Shown piece by piece: positions 17,256 through 26,024 of a stretch of DNA of 64,000 nucleotides. The DNA is from Chloroflexota bacterium (GTDB lineage Bacteria; Chloroflexota; Dehalococcoidia; Tepidiformales; Tepidiformaceae). A program made the translations under genes and the position numbers. Below the pieces are notes generated by a model. That model saw only the letters and a program-made list of their open reading frames with translations, was not told the origin of the DNA and searched no databases. The stretch lies in assembly GCA_016234445.1 (NCBI GenBank), contig JACRBT010000002.1, positions 124,001 through 188,000 on the forward strand. The letters run 5' to 3'. Numbering within the stretch: the first letter of the stretch is position 1; every line of letters starts with the position of its first letter.

Positions 17256-20200
17256 CTACGCACGCGCCAGATCGCGAAACTCAAGGCGCCCTCGGCCAAC
17301 CAGACGGTTCGCCAGGGCGCGCGCCTCCTGTTCAGCTTCGGCCTCGCCGGAGCGTGCCGCGATCTCGATGCACTCGCGGATATCGGAGCGAACGAGCACG
17401 AATAGCCACCCGTCGCGGTCCAACTCGACAAGCCGGATGAGAGCTTGCATGGCGAGGAGCGGATGCTCCCTGCTGCACTCGACAAGCCGCGCGATCATCT
17501 GGCGCGTGTCGTATCGGGACGCTTCTCCCGAAACGGGCACGCCGCGCAGAAGACCGTCGAGCGTCCGGATAAGGAGCCTAGCGCTCTGCCCGACCGGAAT
17601 CCCTACCCAAGAGAACACCGACGCCCACGCCACGAGCTCCCGCGAGTGGTCGTGGTCCCCCACGTCAATCCTATCCAGGCGCGACGTCCACAGGCCCGCC
17701 GTCTGTTGGGCATCGCGTGCGACCGTTGACTCTGCGCGTCGGCCCAGCACTTCCTCGATGGCATCCACGAAGGCCGCCGATAGCGCGTCGTCCCCGAAGT
17801 TGAACACCCGCCCTGGCACGTCAAGTCCAATCGGCTTCTCGGAGAGCCACATGACCACCAGGTGACGCAACGTGGACTGAGCCTCATGAGGAAGGTCGTG
17901 GCCGACAAGCAGGTAGAGAGCCTGGAAGTAGTCGTCGACGAGTACGTCGGCAACGCCCTCCACGACCCCGCTGTACCCTGCGTATGCATGCCAAACGTCG
18001 AGCGAGAGTGTCCGCTGCGCCGCGGACCATCTGAATATCTCAGGGCGGTGGTCGTACGCCCACGCTTTGTCGAGCCAGACCAGCTTCTGGAAATGGTGCG
18101 CCAGTATGGAGCGAACGCACGCCGTGGCGTCAACCGCCGGATCTAGTCGCCGTTCGAGAAGCTTGCGAAGCTCCGGCATCGGCTCGAAGCTACGCGTTGA
18201 AGTGACTCCCTGGCGGTGAAGCCACGCACCGTAGTTGATGGCTCCGTGGACTGCCACACCCCTCACGCAGTTGATCGAGCGGGCGAATGAGTCCATGCCC
18301 CCATCCCGATCGCGTTCCTCTGACTCCGGTAACGGATCTTTATCTTCGGCCAGGCGGCTGAGGAGATCCCAGACAAGCCCACGAAGCTCAGGCGGAATGG
18401 GGTTCTCGGCGACGAGTCCCGCCCCTACGAGGCGCGCGGCGCTCTGGCGGGCCCAGCTCCAGTCCGGGTCATCCCCGAAGGGAACGTGATCCAGACTCCG
18501 TTCCCAGGGCTGCGCGAGCACACGTGAGCAGATCCCCAACAGGCTCTCCCAATCCAAGTTCGCCCCCGCTCGCACCGCCTCGGTGCAGCCTTCCAGAATG
18601 CTGCGCACGTACGTGTGGCGGAGACCCGCCCAACGGGCGCTGCCCTCGACGAACTCGGCAGCCCGTTCGATGACCACTGCCTGGAGTTCTCTGCCCAATC
18701 CTTCGTAGCTTTCGTCCAGGGCGCCGCCCGCCGGGCTCCAATCGTTCAGAAGGGTCTCTATCTCATCGAGTGAGAGATGCGACAGTTCTTCCGACTTCCA
18801 CGGAGACTCCGATACCCACGCCACGCCACTGGTATAGGAGACGAAGTCGGGATGTTCGGGCGTAACGTGTTTGAGCTTCAGATCTTCGAGCAGAGCTGCG
18901 CGTCGTTCGTCGAGTCCGGCGGCCAGAATCAATAGCCAGCGGAGCTGCCACCGTTCCCGCTTGACTTGGTCCACAGCTTCATCGGATGGGCCGTCCTCTA
19001 CCCAGTCGAGAATCTTGGCGCGGGCCGGATTGTCGAGCGACGGCCAGGCTGCATTGAGTGCCCGGCCGGCTTCGTGTCGCAATGCGTAGAGATCAAGGAT
19101 GGTTCGTTCTTGAGTCACTCTTGCGATTCCCAGCGGTGCCCCTATCACGCACTCGGCGAGGACATGCAGGGCGATTCGCCTGAAAACGTACCACCGCCCT
19201 TCCCAAAGGAGATCGAGCACGGCTTGAACCTGAGCCGGATCCTCGGAAACCACTAGAGTCGCAGCGTCGCGCAGGGCGGAGGTCAGGTAGTCGCGAGCAT
19301 CGTGGTCCGGGAGGTTCTCTGGGTGCGTTTCAATCGCCGGGCGCCATATGACCGAATGATCGTCGGGAGGCTCGCGTTCGGGCGCCGATGAGTGCGAGAT
19401 TGATTCGGAGAGAAGGTCACCTAACAGTCCGACCCAGCCCATCCCGGCGGTCCGAGCCAAAGCCGAAGACGCAGCGTCGAGGACTTGGGGATAGTCGTAG
19501 GATTCTCGCATGCGGGTCCGAGGACGTACTGGCAAGCGGGACTCGCTCTCTGACGCGTCGCGCGTTCGCGCGTCAGGGAGGACAGCGAGCGACGCACTCA
19601 TCAGATCCAGCGCAACGTCGACGTGCCCACCGGCGGCAACGTGAGCCGCCAGCTTGCCGATCAGTTCCGGCTGGAAGCCCGGGAGCCAGTCGGCGGCCCG
19701 AATCCAGCCGGACAGACGCGCCGCAAACATCGCCGCCGGCGTTCCTTCGAGCTCCAAGGCGATGGCGACGAGGTCATCAATGACAGCCCAGTTCCCGTTC
19801 GTCTCGACTTCCGCCAGCACTTCCCCTACCGCCGACGGTCGGATACTCGCCATCTTCCGCAGGTACGCGGCGGCTGGCCACGGAACAAAGCGATACCCGT
19901 CTCCGTACCGGACCGGCTCAGGCACTTGGGCGAAGTAGCCCTTGGCACGCAAGGGACCTAGCCACCCGGGGTGGTCGAGCCGTTCGAAGAAGTAGCGCAA
20001 CGAGCCTTGCCCGTGGGGCATCTCTTGGGTGAATGCTCGCAGTTGGTGTTTTGTCGGCGCCGATGCGGCCAACAACTCGTCTAGGAGGGTTAGATGTCTT
20101 GTCGAGTGCTCCTGTTGTAGAACCACGGCACGGCGCAGGAACAACTGGAAGTCGCGCCAGAGGGCCAAGAACTTGTCGTCGACTGGTCTGGGGTTGACTT

Positions 20201-20555
20201 GGCCGCTCCGGTGCGCGTAGCGGGCGAGGCGCCCGACCAACGAGTCCCATAGCCGGGGGAGCGGGTCGTCAGGTCGCAATGGGAGCGACGCACAAATCGT
20301 CGCCACCTCTCCGCGATGGTTGTTCTCCTCATCCGCTGGATCGCGGGTGGCTTCGCTCGCGGTCAACGGCCGAAGGACTAGTCGGATGCTGGCCTCCACT
20401 TCGCGCATGAGATGGCCAACGACATGCGTGGTCGTAGGGCGGTTGCGGGACACGGCAAGACAGGCTTCCTCGAAAAAGGCGCCAACGGCCGGCCCGTAGC
20501 TTGCGGTTAACTCGGCGACGAGGTGGGCGTCTCGTGCGGTGAGAGTGGGATCCAT
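17256..20555 (-). CDS. Very large orphan protein, no recognised domain
   Basis: The 1099-residue product begins MDPTLTARDAHL. It is rich in Leu, Ala, Arg and Trp and is predicted by eye to be almost entirely helical with short repeated helical hairpins (HEAT/ARM-like spacing). I see no Walker, nuclease, protease, TIR or membrane motif, and no signal peptide. GGAAGGGG lies about 10 bases before the ATG. A frame extension to 20723 runs into the tRNA gene and is rejected. Base and codon use is less GC-rich than the flanking genes. An 11-base direct repeat (GTTGCTTTCAA) lies at 17210-17220 and again at 20610-20620, outside both ends. Function unknown; transfer by insertion beside the tRNA is inferred. 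Confidence 0.7.
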   Translation of the reverse strand: MDPTLTARDAHLVAELTASYGPAVGAFFEEACLAVSRNRPTTTHVVGHLMREVEASIRLVLRPLTASEATRDPADEENNHRGEVATICASLPLRPDDPLPRLWDSLVGRLARYAHRSGQVNPRPVDDKFLALWRDFQLFLRRAVVLQQEHSTRHLTLLDELLAASAPTKHQLRAFTQEMPHGQGSLRYFFERLDHPGWLGPLRAKGYFAQVPEPVRYGDGYRFVPWPAAAYLRKMASIRPSAVGEVLAEVETNGNWAVIDDLVAIALELEGTPAAMFAARLSGWIRAADWLPGFQPELIGKLAAHVAAGGHVDVALDLMSASLAVLPDARTRDASESESRLPVRPRTRMRESYDYPQVLDAASSALARTAGMGWVGLLGDLLSESISHSSAPEREPPDDHSVIWRPAIETHPENLPDHDARDYLTSALRDAATLVVSEDPAQVQAVLDLLWEGRWYVFRRIALHVLAECVIGAPLGIARVTQERTILDLYALRHEAGRALNAAWPSLDNPARAKILDWVEDGPSDEAVDQVKRERWQLRWLLILAAGLDERRAALLEDLKLKHVTPEHPDFVSYTSGVAWVSESPWKSEELSHLSLDEIETLLNDWSPAGGALDESYEGLGRELQAVVIERAAEFVEGSARWAGLRHTYVRSILEGCTEAVRAGANLDWESLLGICSRVLAQPWERSLDHVPFGDDPDWSWARQSAARLVGAGLVAENPIPPELRGLVWDLLSRLAEDKDPLPESEERDRDGGMDSFARSINCVRGVAVHGAINYGAWLHRQGVTSTRSFEPMPELRKLLERRLDPAVDATACVRSILAHHFQKLVWLDKAWAYDHRPEIFRWSAAQRTLSLDVWHAYAGYSGVVEGVADVLVDDYFQALYLLVGHDLPHEAQSTLRHLVVMWLSEKPIGLDVPGRVFNFGDDALSAAFVDAIEEVLGRRAESTVARDAQQTAGLWTSRLDRIDVGDHDHSRELVAWASVFSWVGIPVGQSARLLIRTLDGLLRGVPVSGEASRYDTRQMIARLVECSREHPLLAMQALIRLVELDRDGWLFVLVRSDIRECIEIAARSGEAEAEQEARALANRLVGRGRLEFRDLARA

Positions 20556-20609
20556 CGGGTAGCTGCCCCTTCCGGGCCAGCCCTCCCGCAGGCCCACAGT
20601 AGAAACCGC

Positions 20610-20620
20610 GTTGCTTTCAA
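20610..20620 (+). repeat. 11-base direct repeat, tRNA-proximal copy
   Basis: This partner of 17210-17220 lies between the large orphan gene and the tRNA 3' end. Confidence 0.35.
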
Positions 20621-20687
20621 TCCCGGCACGGAGCACGGAGGCGACAGAGGCTGCCGCCGTTATCGTCAATCGCAGATTCAGGAAGAC

Positions 20688-20764
20688 TGGTAGCAGGGGG
20701 GAGACTTGAACTCCCGACCTCACGATTATGAGTCGTGCGCTCTGACCGGCTGAGCTACCCTGCC
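20688..20764 (-). tRNA. tRNA with CAU anticodon (tRNA-Met or tRNA-Ile2)
   Basis: The cloverleaf reads cleanly: acceptor arm GGCAGGG with CCCTGCT (first pair G-U), D-arm GCTC/GAGC, anticodon arm CACGA-CTCATAA-TCGTG, T-arm GGGAG-TTCAAGT-CTCCC, discriminator A and an encoded CCA. CAU is read as Met, but tRNA-Ile2 with lysidine-modified C34 has the same genomic anticodon. The anticodon stem is closer to textbook Ile2 than to elongator Met, so I leave both open. It is not the initiator, since the GGG/CCC anticodon-stem pairs are absent. Confidence 0.93.
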
Positions 20765-20814
20765 ACGAACTTCCAATCTAGCAACGGGCGGCACTCCCGG
20801 CAACGAACCGGCCG

Positions 20815-23367
20815 TCACACCACCCGCGCGAGGGAGCCGCGGTCCGGGTCCTTCGTCACTTCGATCCGCTGGGGGAAGCGCTCCTTCAGTTCGTCGATGT
20901 GCGTGACCACGAGGATGAGCCGGAATTCGTCCTTGATCGCGGTGATCGCTTCCACCAGGCGGTCGATGCCCTCGGCATCCTGGGTGCCGAAGCCCTCGTC
21001 GATGATGAGCGTGGGGAGCGTGGCCCCGGCGCGCTGGGCGAGAAGCCGGGCGAGGGCTATGCGAAGCGCGAAGTCGACCCGGAAAGCCTCCCCGCCGCTG
21101 TACATCTCGTAGTCCCGGGTCCCCAGGTCGTCGCTGATCCGGATGTCGAGCGTGTCGACCATCTTCCCCCCGGCCGCCGCCCGCTGGGTGTGCAGCGAGA
21201 CGTGGATGCGGCCGCCGGTCATCCGGTCGAGCATCGCGTTCGCTTCGTACTGGACCGCGGGGATGGACTGGTCGATGAGGAGTGCCTGGACCCCGTTCTT
21301 GCCGAAAGCGAGGGAGAGGTCGCCGTAGATCTGTTCTTCTTCCTTGAGGGCCTTCATCTCGTCGTACATCGCTTCGAGGCGGGCGCGGTTGGCGGCGAGC
21401 TGGTTGCGGCGCTCTTCGCGGCTGCCGAGGGTGAGGGTGAGGTCGTTCTGCTGCTTGCGGGCTTCGGCGAGGACTGCTTCCGCCTGTTCGAGGCGGGGGC
21501 GGACGTCGGCATTGGCCTCGAGTTCGCGTTCTCCCGCTTCGACCGCGAGGTTCGCTTCCTCCACGGCTTTCTCGGCGGCGGCGATGGAGGCGCGGTCGTG
21601 TGTGATCTGCTCGCGGGCGGCGTCGGCGGAGGCCACAGCCTCTCCGAGGGCGCGGTACTCGTCCTGGGCGGGCGCCAGCTCCCGGATGCGGTTGCGAAGG
21701 GCGTTGTGGGCGGCGGCATCGTAGGCGACAGCGGTAAGCGCGGCTTCGGCGGCAGCGAGGGCGGCCCGTTCGTCGCGGCAGAAATCGCCCTCGGCGAGGA
21801 TTTTCTCCGCGGCCATGGCCTCGGCGGTGAGCGCGGGCAGGCGGTCGCGGGCGTCGCTGGCGGCGGCGTGCTGCGCGTGGAGGGCGTTCTCGCGGGCGCG
21901 AAGGGCGGCGTCGCGGGTGGAAACCTGTTGCGCCGCGGCTGTGGCCTCCGCCTGGAGCGCGTCTGCTTCCCTGACCGCGGAGGCGGCGGCATCCTGGGCG
22001 GCGCGGTAGCGTTCCCCGAGCTGTTTGCGCTGGGCGGCGTAGTCGTCGCGAAGGCGCTGGGCGTCGCCGGGGCCGAGGGCATTGCCGCAGACCGGGCAGG
22101 TGGCGGCGGCGGCTTCGAGTTGGGCCTCCCGGGCCTTCAGTTCGTTGCCCTGCTCGACCAGGTGCTTCGCTTCGCCGGTGTGCCCGGCGGCGGCCTCGCG
22201 GGCGCTGCTTTCCCGGGCGCGGAAGTCGCGGACGCTGGCGTCGAGGGCGGCGATCGCTTCCCGTTCGGCCGCCAGTTGGGCCGCGGCCGCCTCGATTGCA
22301 GGGAGGGCGGCGGCGGCTTCGGCGGCGGCGTCGCGCTGTTTCGTGAGCGCGGCCAGCCCGGCCTCCAGGCGGGTCCGTTCCATGGCGATGGACTGCTGGG
22401 CGGCGCGGACGGCCGCTTCGTGGGTTGCGGCGAGAGCCTGTTTCTCGGCGGCGGCGTGTTCGGCCTTCCGGGCCGCCTCCAACTCTTCGTAGCGCGCGGT
22501 GATTTCGTCGCGCCGGGAGAGGGCCGCATCGAGGCCGGCGAGCCGCTCCTCCAGCGACGCGAGACGTTTCCCGGCGGCCGCAAGCGTCTCCGCGGACTGG
22601 TCGCGGCGGCGGCGGGCGTCATCCAGCTGCTGCTCCAGCTGCTTGAGGGTCGCAGCCGCCTGGCGAAGCTGGCCGACGCCTTCGTCGAGCTCGGCGACTT
22701 TGGGCGCGAGGGCGGCGAGGGTGGCGCGCAGGCTCTCGACCTCGGCCTCGACCGCGGGGAGTTCGTCCAGCTCCGTGCGGGCGGACTCCGCTTCCTGGCC
22801 GCGGAGGTTGGATTCGCGGGCGCGGTCCTTCCTGCGGTCGCCGGCGGCGGTGGCGAGGACTTCGTAGCGTTCGAGCCCGAGGATCTTGCGGAAGACCTCC
22901 TTGCGGTCGGCGGGCGCCTTGCGGGTGAACTCGTTCGAACGCCCCTGGACGATGAAGGCGCTGCTGACGAAGGTGTCGTAGTCGAGGCGGACGGTGGCGA
23001 TCAGGCGCTGCTGGGTTTCGCGAAGGGTGCCCCCGGTCATCGCGACGAGCGCGCCGCTGGGGTCGCGGTGGAAGAAGTCGAGGGCGCCGGCGCCGCGGCC
23101 GCGGGTGCGCTTGCGGACCACTTCGAAGACTTCCCCCTGGACTTCGAATTCGAAGCGGACGAGCATCTCCTGTTCGCCGAGATGGATGCGGTCGTCTTCG
23201 AGGCGGCCGCGGCATTCGCCCCAGAGGGCCCAGGTCATGGCGTCGAGGAGGGCCGACTTGCCGTCGCCGTTGCGGCCGGAGAGGACCGCCGTGTGGAGCC
23301 CCGTGAAGTCGACCGAGCATTCGCGGTAGGAGAGGAAGTTGCGGAGGGAGAGGCGGCGAGGGATCAC
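20815..23367 (-). CDS. sbcC: SbcC/Rad50-type SMC ATPase
   Basis: This 850-residue protein has Walker A GRNGDGKS (31-38), a long Ala/Glu-rich coiled coil broken by the zinc hook CPVC (about residue 423), the returning coil, an ABC signature YSGGEAF (about 754) and Walker B LIIDEGFGTQDAEG (about 785). These are the parts of SbcC/Rad50, which with SbcD/Mre11 trims and tethers DNA ends and opens hairpins. Its ATG overlaps the stop of the phosphoesterase gene upstream (ATGA). It is the last gene of a three-gene operon. Shorter than E. coli SbcC (about 1050) but usual for compact Rad50 forms. Confidence 0.93.
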   Translation of the reverse strand: MIPRRLSLRNFLSYRECSVDFTGLHTAVLSGRNGDGKSALLDAMTWALWGECRGRLEDDRIHLGEQEMLVRFEFEVQGEVFEVVRKRTRGRGAGALDFFHRDPSGALVAMTGGTLRETQQRLIATVRLDYDTFVSSAFIVQGRSNEFTRKAPADRKEVFRKILGLERYEVLATAAGDRRKDRARESNLRGQEAESARTELDELPAVEAEVESLRATLAALAPKVAELDEGVGQLRQAAATLKQLEQQLDDARRRRDQSAETLAAAGKRLASLEERLAGLDAALSRRDEITARYEELEAARKAEHAAAEKQALAATHEAAVRAAQQSIAMERTRLEAGLAALTKQRDAAAEAAAALPAIEAAAAQLAAEREAIAALDASVRDFRARESSAREAAAGHTGEAKHLVEQGNELKAREAQLEAAAATCPVCGNALGPGDAQRLRDDYAAQRKQLGERYRAAQDAAASAVREADALQAEATAAAQQVSTRDAALRARENALHAQHAAASDARDRLPALTAEAMAAEKILAEGDFCRDERAALAAAEAALTAVAYDAAAHNALRNRIRELAPAQDEYRALGEAVASADAAREQITHDRASIAAAEKAVEEANLAVEAGERELEANADVRPRLEQAEAVLAEARKQQNDLTLTLGSREERRNQLAANRARLEAMYDEMKALKEEEQIYGDLSLAFGKNGVQALLIDQSIPAVQYEANAMLDRMTGGRIHVSLHTQRAAAGGKMVDTLDIRISDDLGTRDYEMYSGGEAFRVDFALRIALARLLAQRAGATLPTLIIDEGFGTQDAEGIDRLVEAITAIKDEFRLILVVTHIDELKERFPQRIEVTKDPDRGSLARVV

Positions 23368-24143
23368 CCATCGCCCTCCACGCTGCGGGGGTCGACGCGG
23401 TGGAGGCGCCAGTTCACCCCGGACTCGTCGAAGTCGACCACTGCCGCCCAGCCGGCCTTGCGGTTGGCGTCGGAAAGGGGCATCGGCGCGCCCGAATAGA
23501 CGGCCGTGACGCCGCCGGTGCTGACGTCGGCGTGGGGTTCCCAGTGGCCGAACGCCATGTAGTCCCAGTGGCCCGCTGCGGCTTCGATTTCGGATTCGCG
23601 GATGAGGAGCGAACGGTGCATTTCGCCGTCTTCGCGGACGAAGTGGCCGTGGGCGAGGGCGATGTGCCAGCGGCTGTCGAGGCGCTCCGGGAGGCCTTGG
23701 AGCGGCTTGAAGTGCCAGTCGCTGTCGATGTAGGCGCGGCCCCAGAGGACGAGGTCGAGGCCTTCGGGTTCGAGCATCGCCCCGGCGTGGTCACGGACGA
23801 TGGTGAGGCGCTTCGCGACGGCTTCCATGTCGAACCGCCAGTAGATGCCGCCGGGGTCCATGGGGTCGTGGTTGCCGGGGAGGAGGAAGCTCTGGCCGGG
23901 GAAGCGGGCGATCTGGTGGGCGGCGAACATGACCGTGCGTTCGTCCACGCGGGCGTTGTCGAAGAAGTCGCCGGCGATGACCAGGGCGTCGGCGTTGGTG
24001 GCGATCGCGAGGTCGATGACGCGGCTGAAGGCGGTCTCCATCAGGTCGCGGCGCTCGGCCCACTTGCCGTCGGCGCTCCCGGTGTAGGCGCCGAGGTGGA
24101 CGTCGGAGGTGTGGACGACCCGGAGTGGGCGGCGTTCAGGCAC
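23364..24143 (-). CDS. Calcineurin-like metallophosphoesterase, second SbcD-like protein
   Basis: The 259-residue protein has the full metallophosphoesterase set: SDVHLG, AGDFFD, LPGNHD, HGHF and GHWEPH. It lacks the C-terminal capping and Rad50-binding region that the neighbouring 427-residue SbcD has. It overlaps both neighbours (8 bases upstream, 4 downstream), so it belongs to the same operon. It could be an extra nuclease working with SbcC, or a phosphatase/phosphodiesterase carried along. Which one is not decidable here. Confidence 0.85.
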   Translation of the reverse strand: MPERRPLRVVHTSDVHLGAYTGSADGKWAERRDLMETAFSRVIDLAIATNADALVIAGDFFDNARVDERTVMFAAHQIARFPGQSFLLPGNHDPMDPGGIYWRFDMEAVAKRLTIVRDHAGAMLEPEGLDLVLWGRAYIDSDWHFKPLQGLPERLDSRWHIALAHGHFVREDGEMHRSLLIRESEIEAAAGHWDYMAFGHWEPHADVSTGGVTAVYSGAPMPLSDANRKAGWAAVVDFDESGVNWRLHRVDPRSVEGDG

Positions 24144-25419
24144 CGGCGGTCTCCACCTCGAGGATGAAGTCGCGGGCGACCGTGAGCAGGCGCGCGCGGC
24201 GGGCGTCGTCGGTGTTCTTCAGCTTCAGGTAGGTATCGAGGACTTCCACGGGGTCGGCGGCGTCGGGCTGGACCCCGGCGGGGAGGCCGGTCCGGCGCTC
24301 GTCGGGGAGTTCGAGGTGGACCCCCGCGACATAATGCGCTTCGTCGAGCATCCTGCGGACCTCAGGCGCCCGGAAGGCGGCCTGCTGGTCCTGCGACATC
24401 TTCACGTGCACCCGGACGATCGCGTTCTTCACGGCGGCGGCCTCGACCGCGCGGCAGACTTCAGGCGTGGGGTCGGCGTCGCGGGGGCTCACCTCGACGG
24501 TGACGAAGCGGCGGGCGGGGACCTTCTCCAGCCGCGGGAGGCCGCTGCCGCCGATGCGCGCTCCGCGGGCTGCGGCAGGGTCGATGTCGAAGACCATAAA
24601 CCCCTTCGCCTGGTTCTCTTCGCCGAAGTCGACGGGCTGCATGGAACCGGCGTACCAGGTGGGGGTGCGAAGCTCCAGCTGCATGTTGTTGTGGTGGTGG
24701 CCGAGGGCGATGTAGTCGAAGTAGCCGTCGTGGAGTTCGCTCTTGAGGAGCGTGGGCGCGGTACCGACCGTCATCCACTGTTCGCTCCCGGCACGTTCCC
24801 GTACGAGCCAGTCGTTCATGGAGACGTGGCAGGCGAGCACGGCGGGGATGGCCGGGTCGAGGGCCTCGGCCTGCATCCGGATGAGTTCGGACATTTTCTG
24901 TTCGACCTGGGCGTGGACCTGTTCGATGGTCATGTTCGTCACGTCGCTGTCGACGGCGAGCAGCTTCGACACCTGGGGCCAGGGCAGGAACGGCACCTGG
25001 AGCGGCCCTGCTCTCGTCTGGAGGACAGGCGCGACGAAACCGTTGCGGGCGAACCAGTCGTTGTCGGCGACGGTGACGTTGGGGACGTCGAGGGTGCGGA
25101 AGATCTCGAGGGCGTGGGCCTTACCCTCGGCGTTGGGGAGATCGTGGTTGCCGGTGAGGAGGAAGGTGGCGATTCCCGCTTCGCTCAGCCGTCGTATGCG
25201 GCGGGCAAACTCGCGCTGGTGGGTCTGCGAGGGTTCGCGGGCCTTGTACGCGTCGCCGGCGAAGATGACCGCGTCGACGCCCTCCGAGAGCGCGTAGGCG
25301 ACCAGGGCGTCGAGCGCGTCGAGGAAGTCCTGCATGCGCGAGGACCAGCCAAATTCGGCGAGGGGACGGCCGTAGGTTTCGACCCCGATGTGGAGGTCGG
25401 CGAAATGGATCACTCGCAT
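24136..25419 (-). CDS. sbcD: SbcD/Mre11-type DNA exonuclease subunit
   Basis: The 427-residue protein has phosphodiester motifs FADLHIG, AGDAYK, LTGNHD, CHVSMND and GHHHNN, with a C-terminal capping region. The second-aspartate motif reads GDAYK where GDxxD is usual. It is the first gene of the sbcD / phosphoesterase / sbcC operon. Together with SbcC it should form a double-strand-break-processing nuclease. A TAGGAT box (25429-25434 on this strand) lies 9 bases before the ATG, and GAAGGA within those bases could act as a ribosome site, so the mRNA leader is at most a few bases long. Confidence 0.9.
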   Translation of the reverse strand: MRVIHFADLHIGVETYGRPLAEFGWSSRMQDFLDALDALVAYALSEGVDAVIFAGDAYKAREPSQTHQREFARRIRRLSEAGIATFLLTGNHDLPNAEGKAHALEIFRTLDVPNVTVADNDWFARNGFVAPVLQTRAGPLQVPFLPWPQVSKLLAVDSDVTNMTIEQVHAQVEQKMSELIRMQAEALDPAIPAVLACHVSMNDWLVRERAGSEQWMTVGTAPTLLKSELHDGYFDYIALGHHHNNMQLELRTPTWYAGSMQPVDFGEENQAKGFMVFDIDPAAARGARIGGSGLPRLEKVPARRFVTVEVSPRDADPTPEVCRAVEAAAVKNAIVRVHVKMSQDQQAAFRAPEVRRMLDEAHYVAGVHLELPDERRTGLPAGVQPDAADPVEVLDTYLKLKNTDDARRARLLTVARDFILEVETAGA

Positions 25420-25428
25420 GATCCTTCT

Positions 25429-25434
25429 ATCCTA
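25429..25434 (-). promoter_or_regulatory. -10 box of the sbcD operon
   Basis: TAGGAT on the minus strand, 9 bases from the ATG, leaving a near-leaderless message. Confidence 0.5.
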
Positions 25435-25493
25435 CGGGGTCGCCGCGGCGCGCAACAGGGCCCGATCGATGCACGCGACAGCAGATGACGCGG

Positions 25494-25994
25494 TCAGTCG
25501 AGGGCGCCGGTCATCGTCGTCAGCTGGCGGGCGTGGTCCTTGCTGTGGATGCGAAGGAAGAGGAACCATTCGCGCCAGTTGAGGTCGCCGAAGAAGGGGT
25601 GCTTCCACGTCACGTCGAGGAAGGCGGCCGGGTCGGCGTCGCGGACGTGGACGTAGAGGGAGTCGATGGACGCGCGGTGGCGGGCGAGGATCGCTTCGCG
25701 GGTAGCGGGAAGGGGGGTGTCCTCGCCCTCCGGGAGGGCCCCGGTGTGGGCGACGTAGAGGATCGACTGGGCGCCGGAGACGTTCGAGCCGGCGGCATGG
25801 CGGATGCAGTCCATCGGCGTCCAGGTCTCCCCCGTCACGGTGACGTCGAGGTCCCCGGCGGGGACGGCGTTCGCCGCGGCCTCCAGTTCCAGGACAGCCT
25901 CTTCGACGCGCGAGATGAGGTCCTCGATCGGCTTCTGGGCCTGCTGTTGGAGGTAGCCTCGGATGCGGTCGTTTTCGGAAACGGGGCTGGTCAT
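25494..25994 (-). CDS. DinB/YfiT-like four-helix-bundle protein
   Basis: The 166-residue helical protein has TWTPMDCIRHAAGSN and, near the end, RIHSKDHARQL, matching the spaced histidines that bind a metal in the DinB/YfiT superfamily. Members include thiol-dependent (mycothiol, bacillithiol) transferases and many of unknown role. It lies between sbcD and the methyltransferase, on the same strand as both but without overlap. The fold call is good; the function is unknown. Confidence 0.7.
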   Translation of the reverse strand: MTSPVSENDRIRGYLQQQAQKPIEDLISRVEEAVLELEAAANAVPAGDLDVTVTGETWTPMDCIRHAAGSNVSGAQSILYVAHTGALPEGEDTPLPATREAILARHRASIDSLYVHVRDADPAAFLDVTWKHPFFGDLNWREWFLFLRIHSKDHARQLTTMTGALD

Positions 25995-26024
25995 CGCGGT
26001 CCTCCGGCGGGGTGTCCCCGAAGG

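Noticed and set aside
17210-20620. CRISPR-like GCTTTCAATCC ending of a repeat
   Set aside because: Only two partial copies 3.4 kb apart, with no spacer array or cas gene.
20556-20723. Extension of the large orphan protein upstream into the tRNA gene
   Set aside because: It would translate the tRNA 3' half; ATG 20555 has its own ribosome site.
20899-23499. An 866-residue open frame opposite sbcC
   Set aside because: It is Gly/Glu/Val-rich antisense text created by GC-rich codon bias over the coiled coil; sbcC has all its motifs on the other strand.
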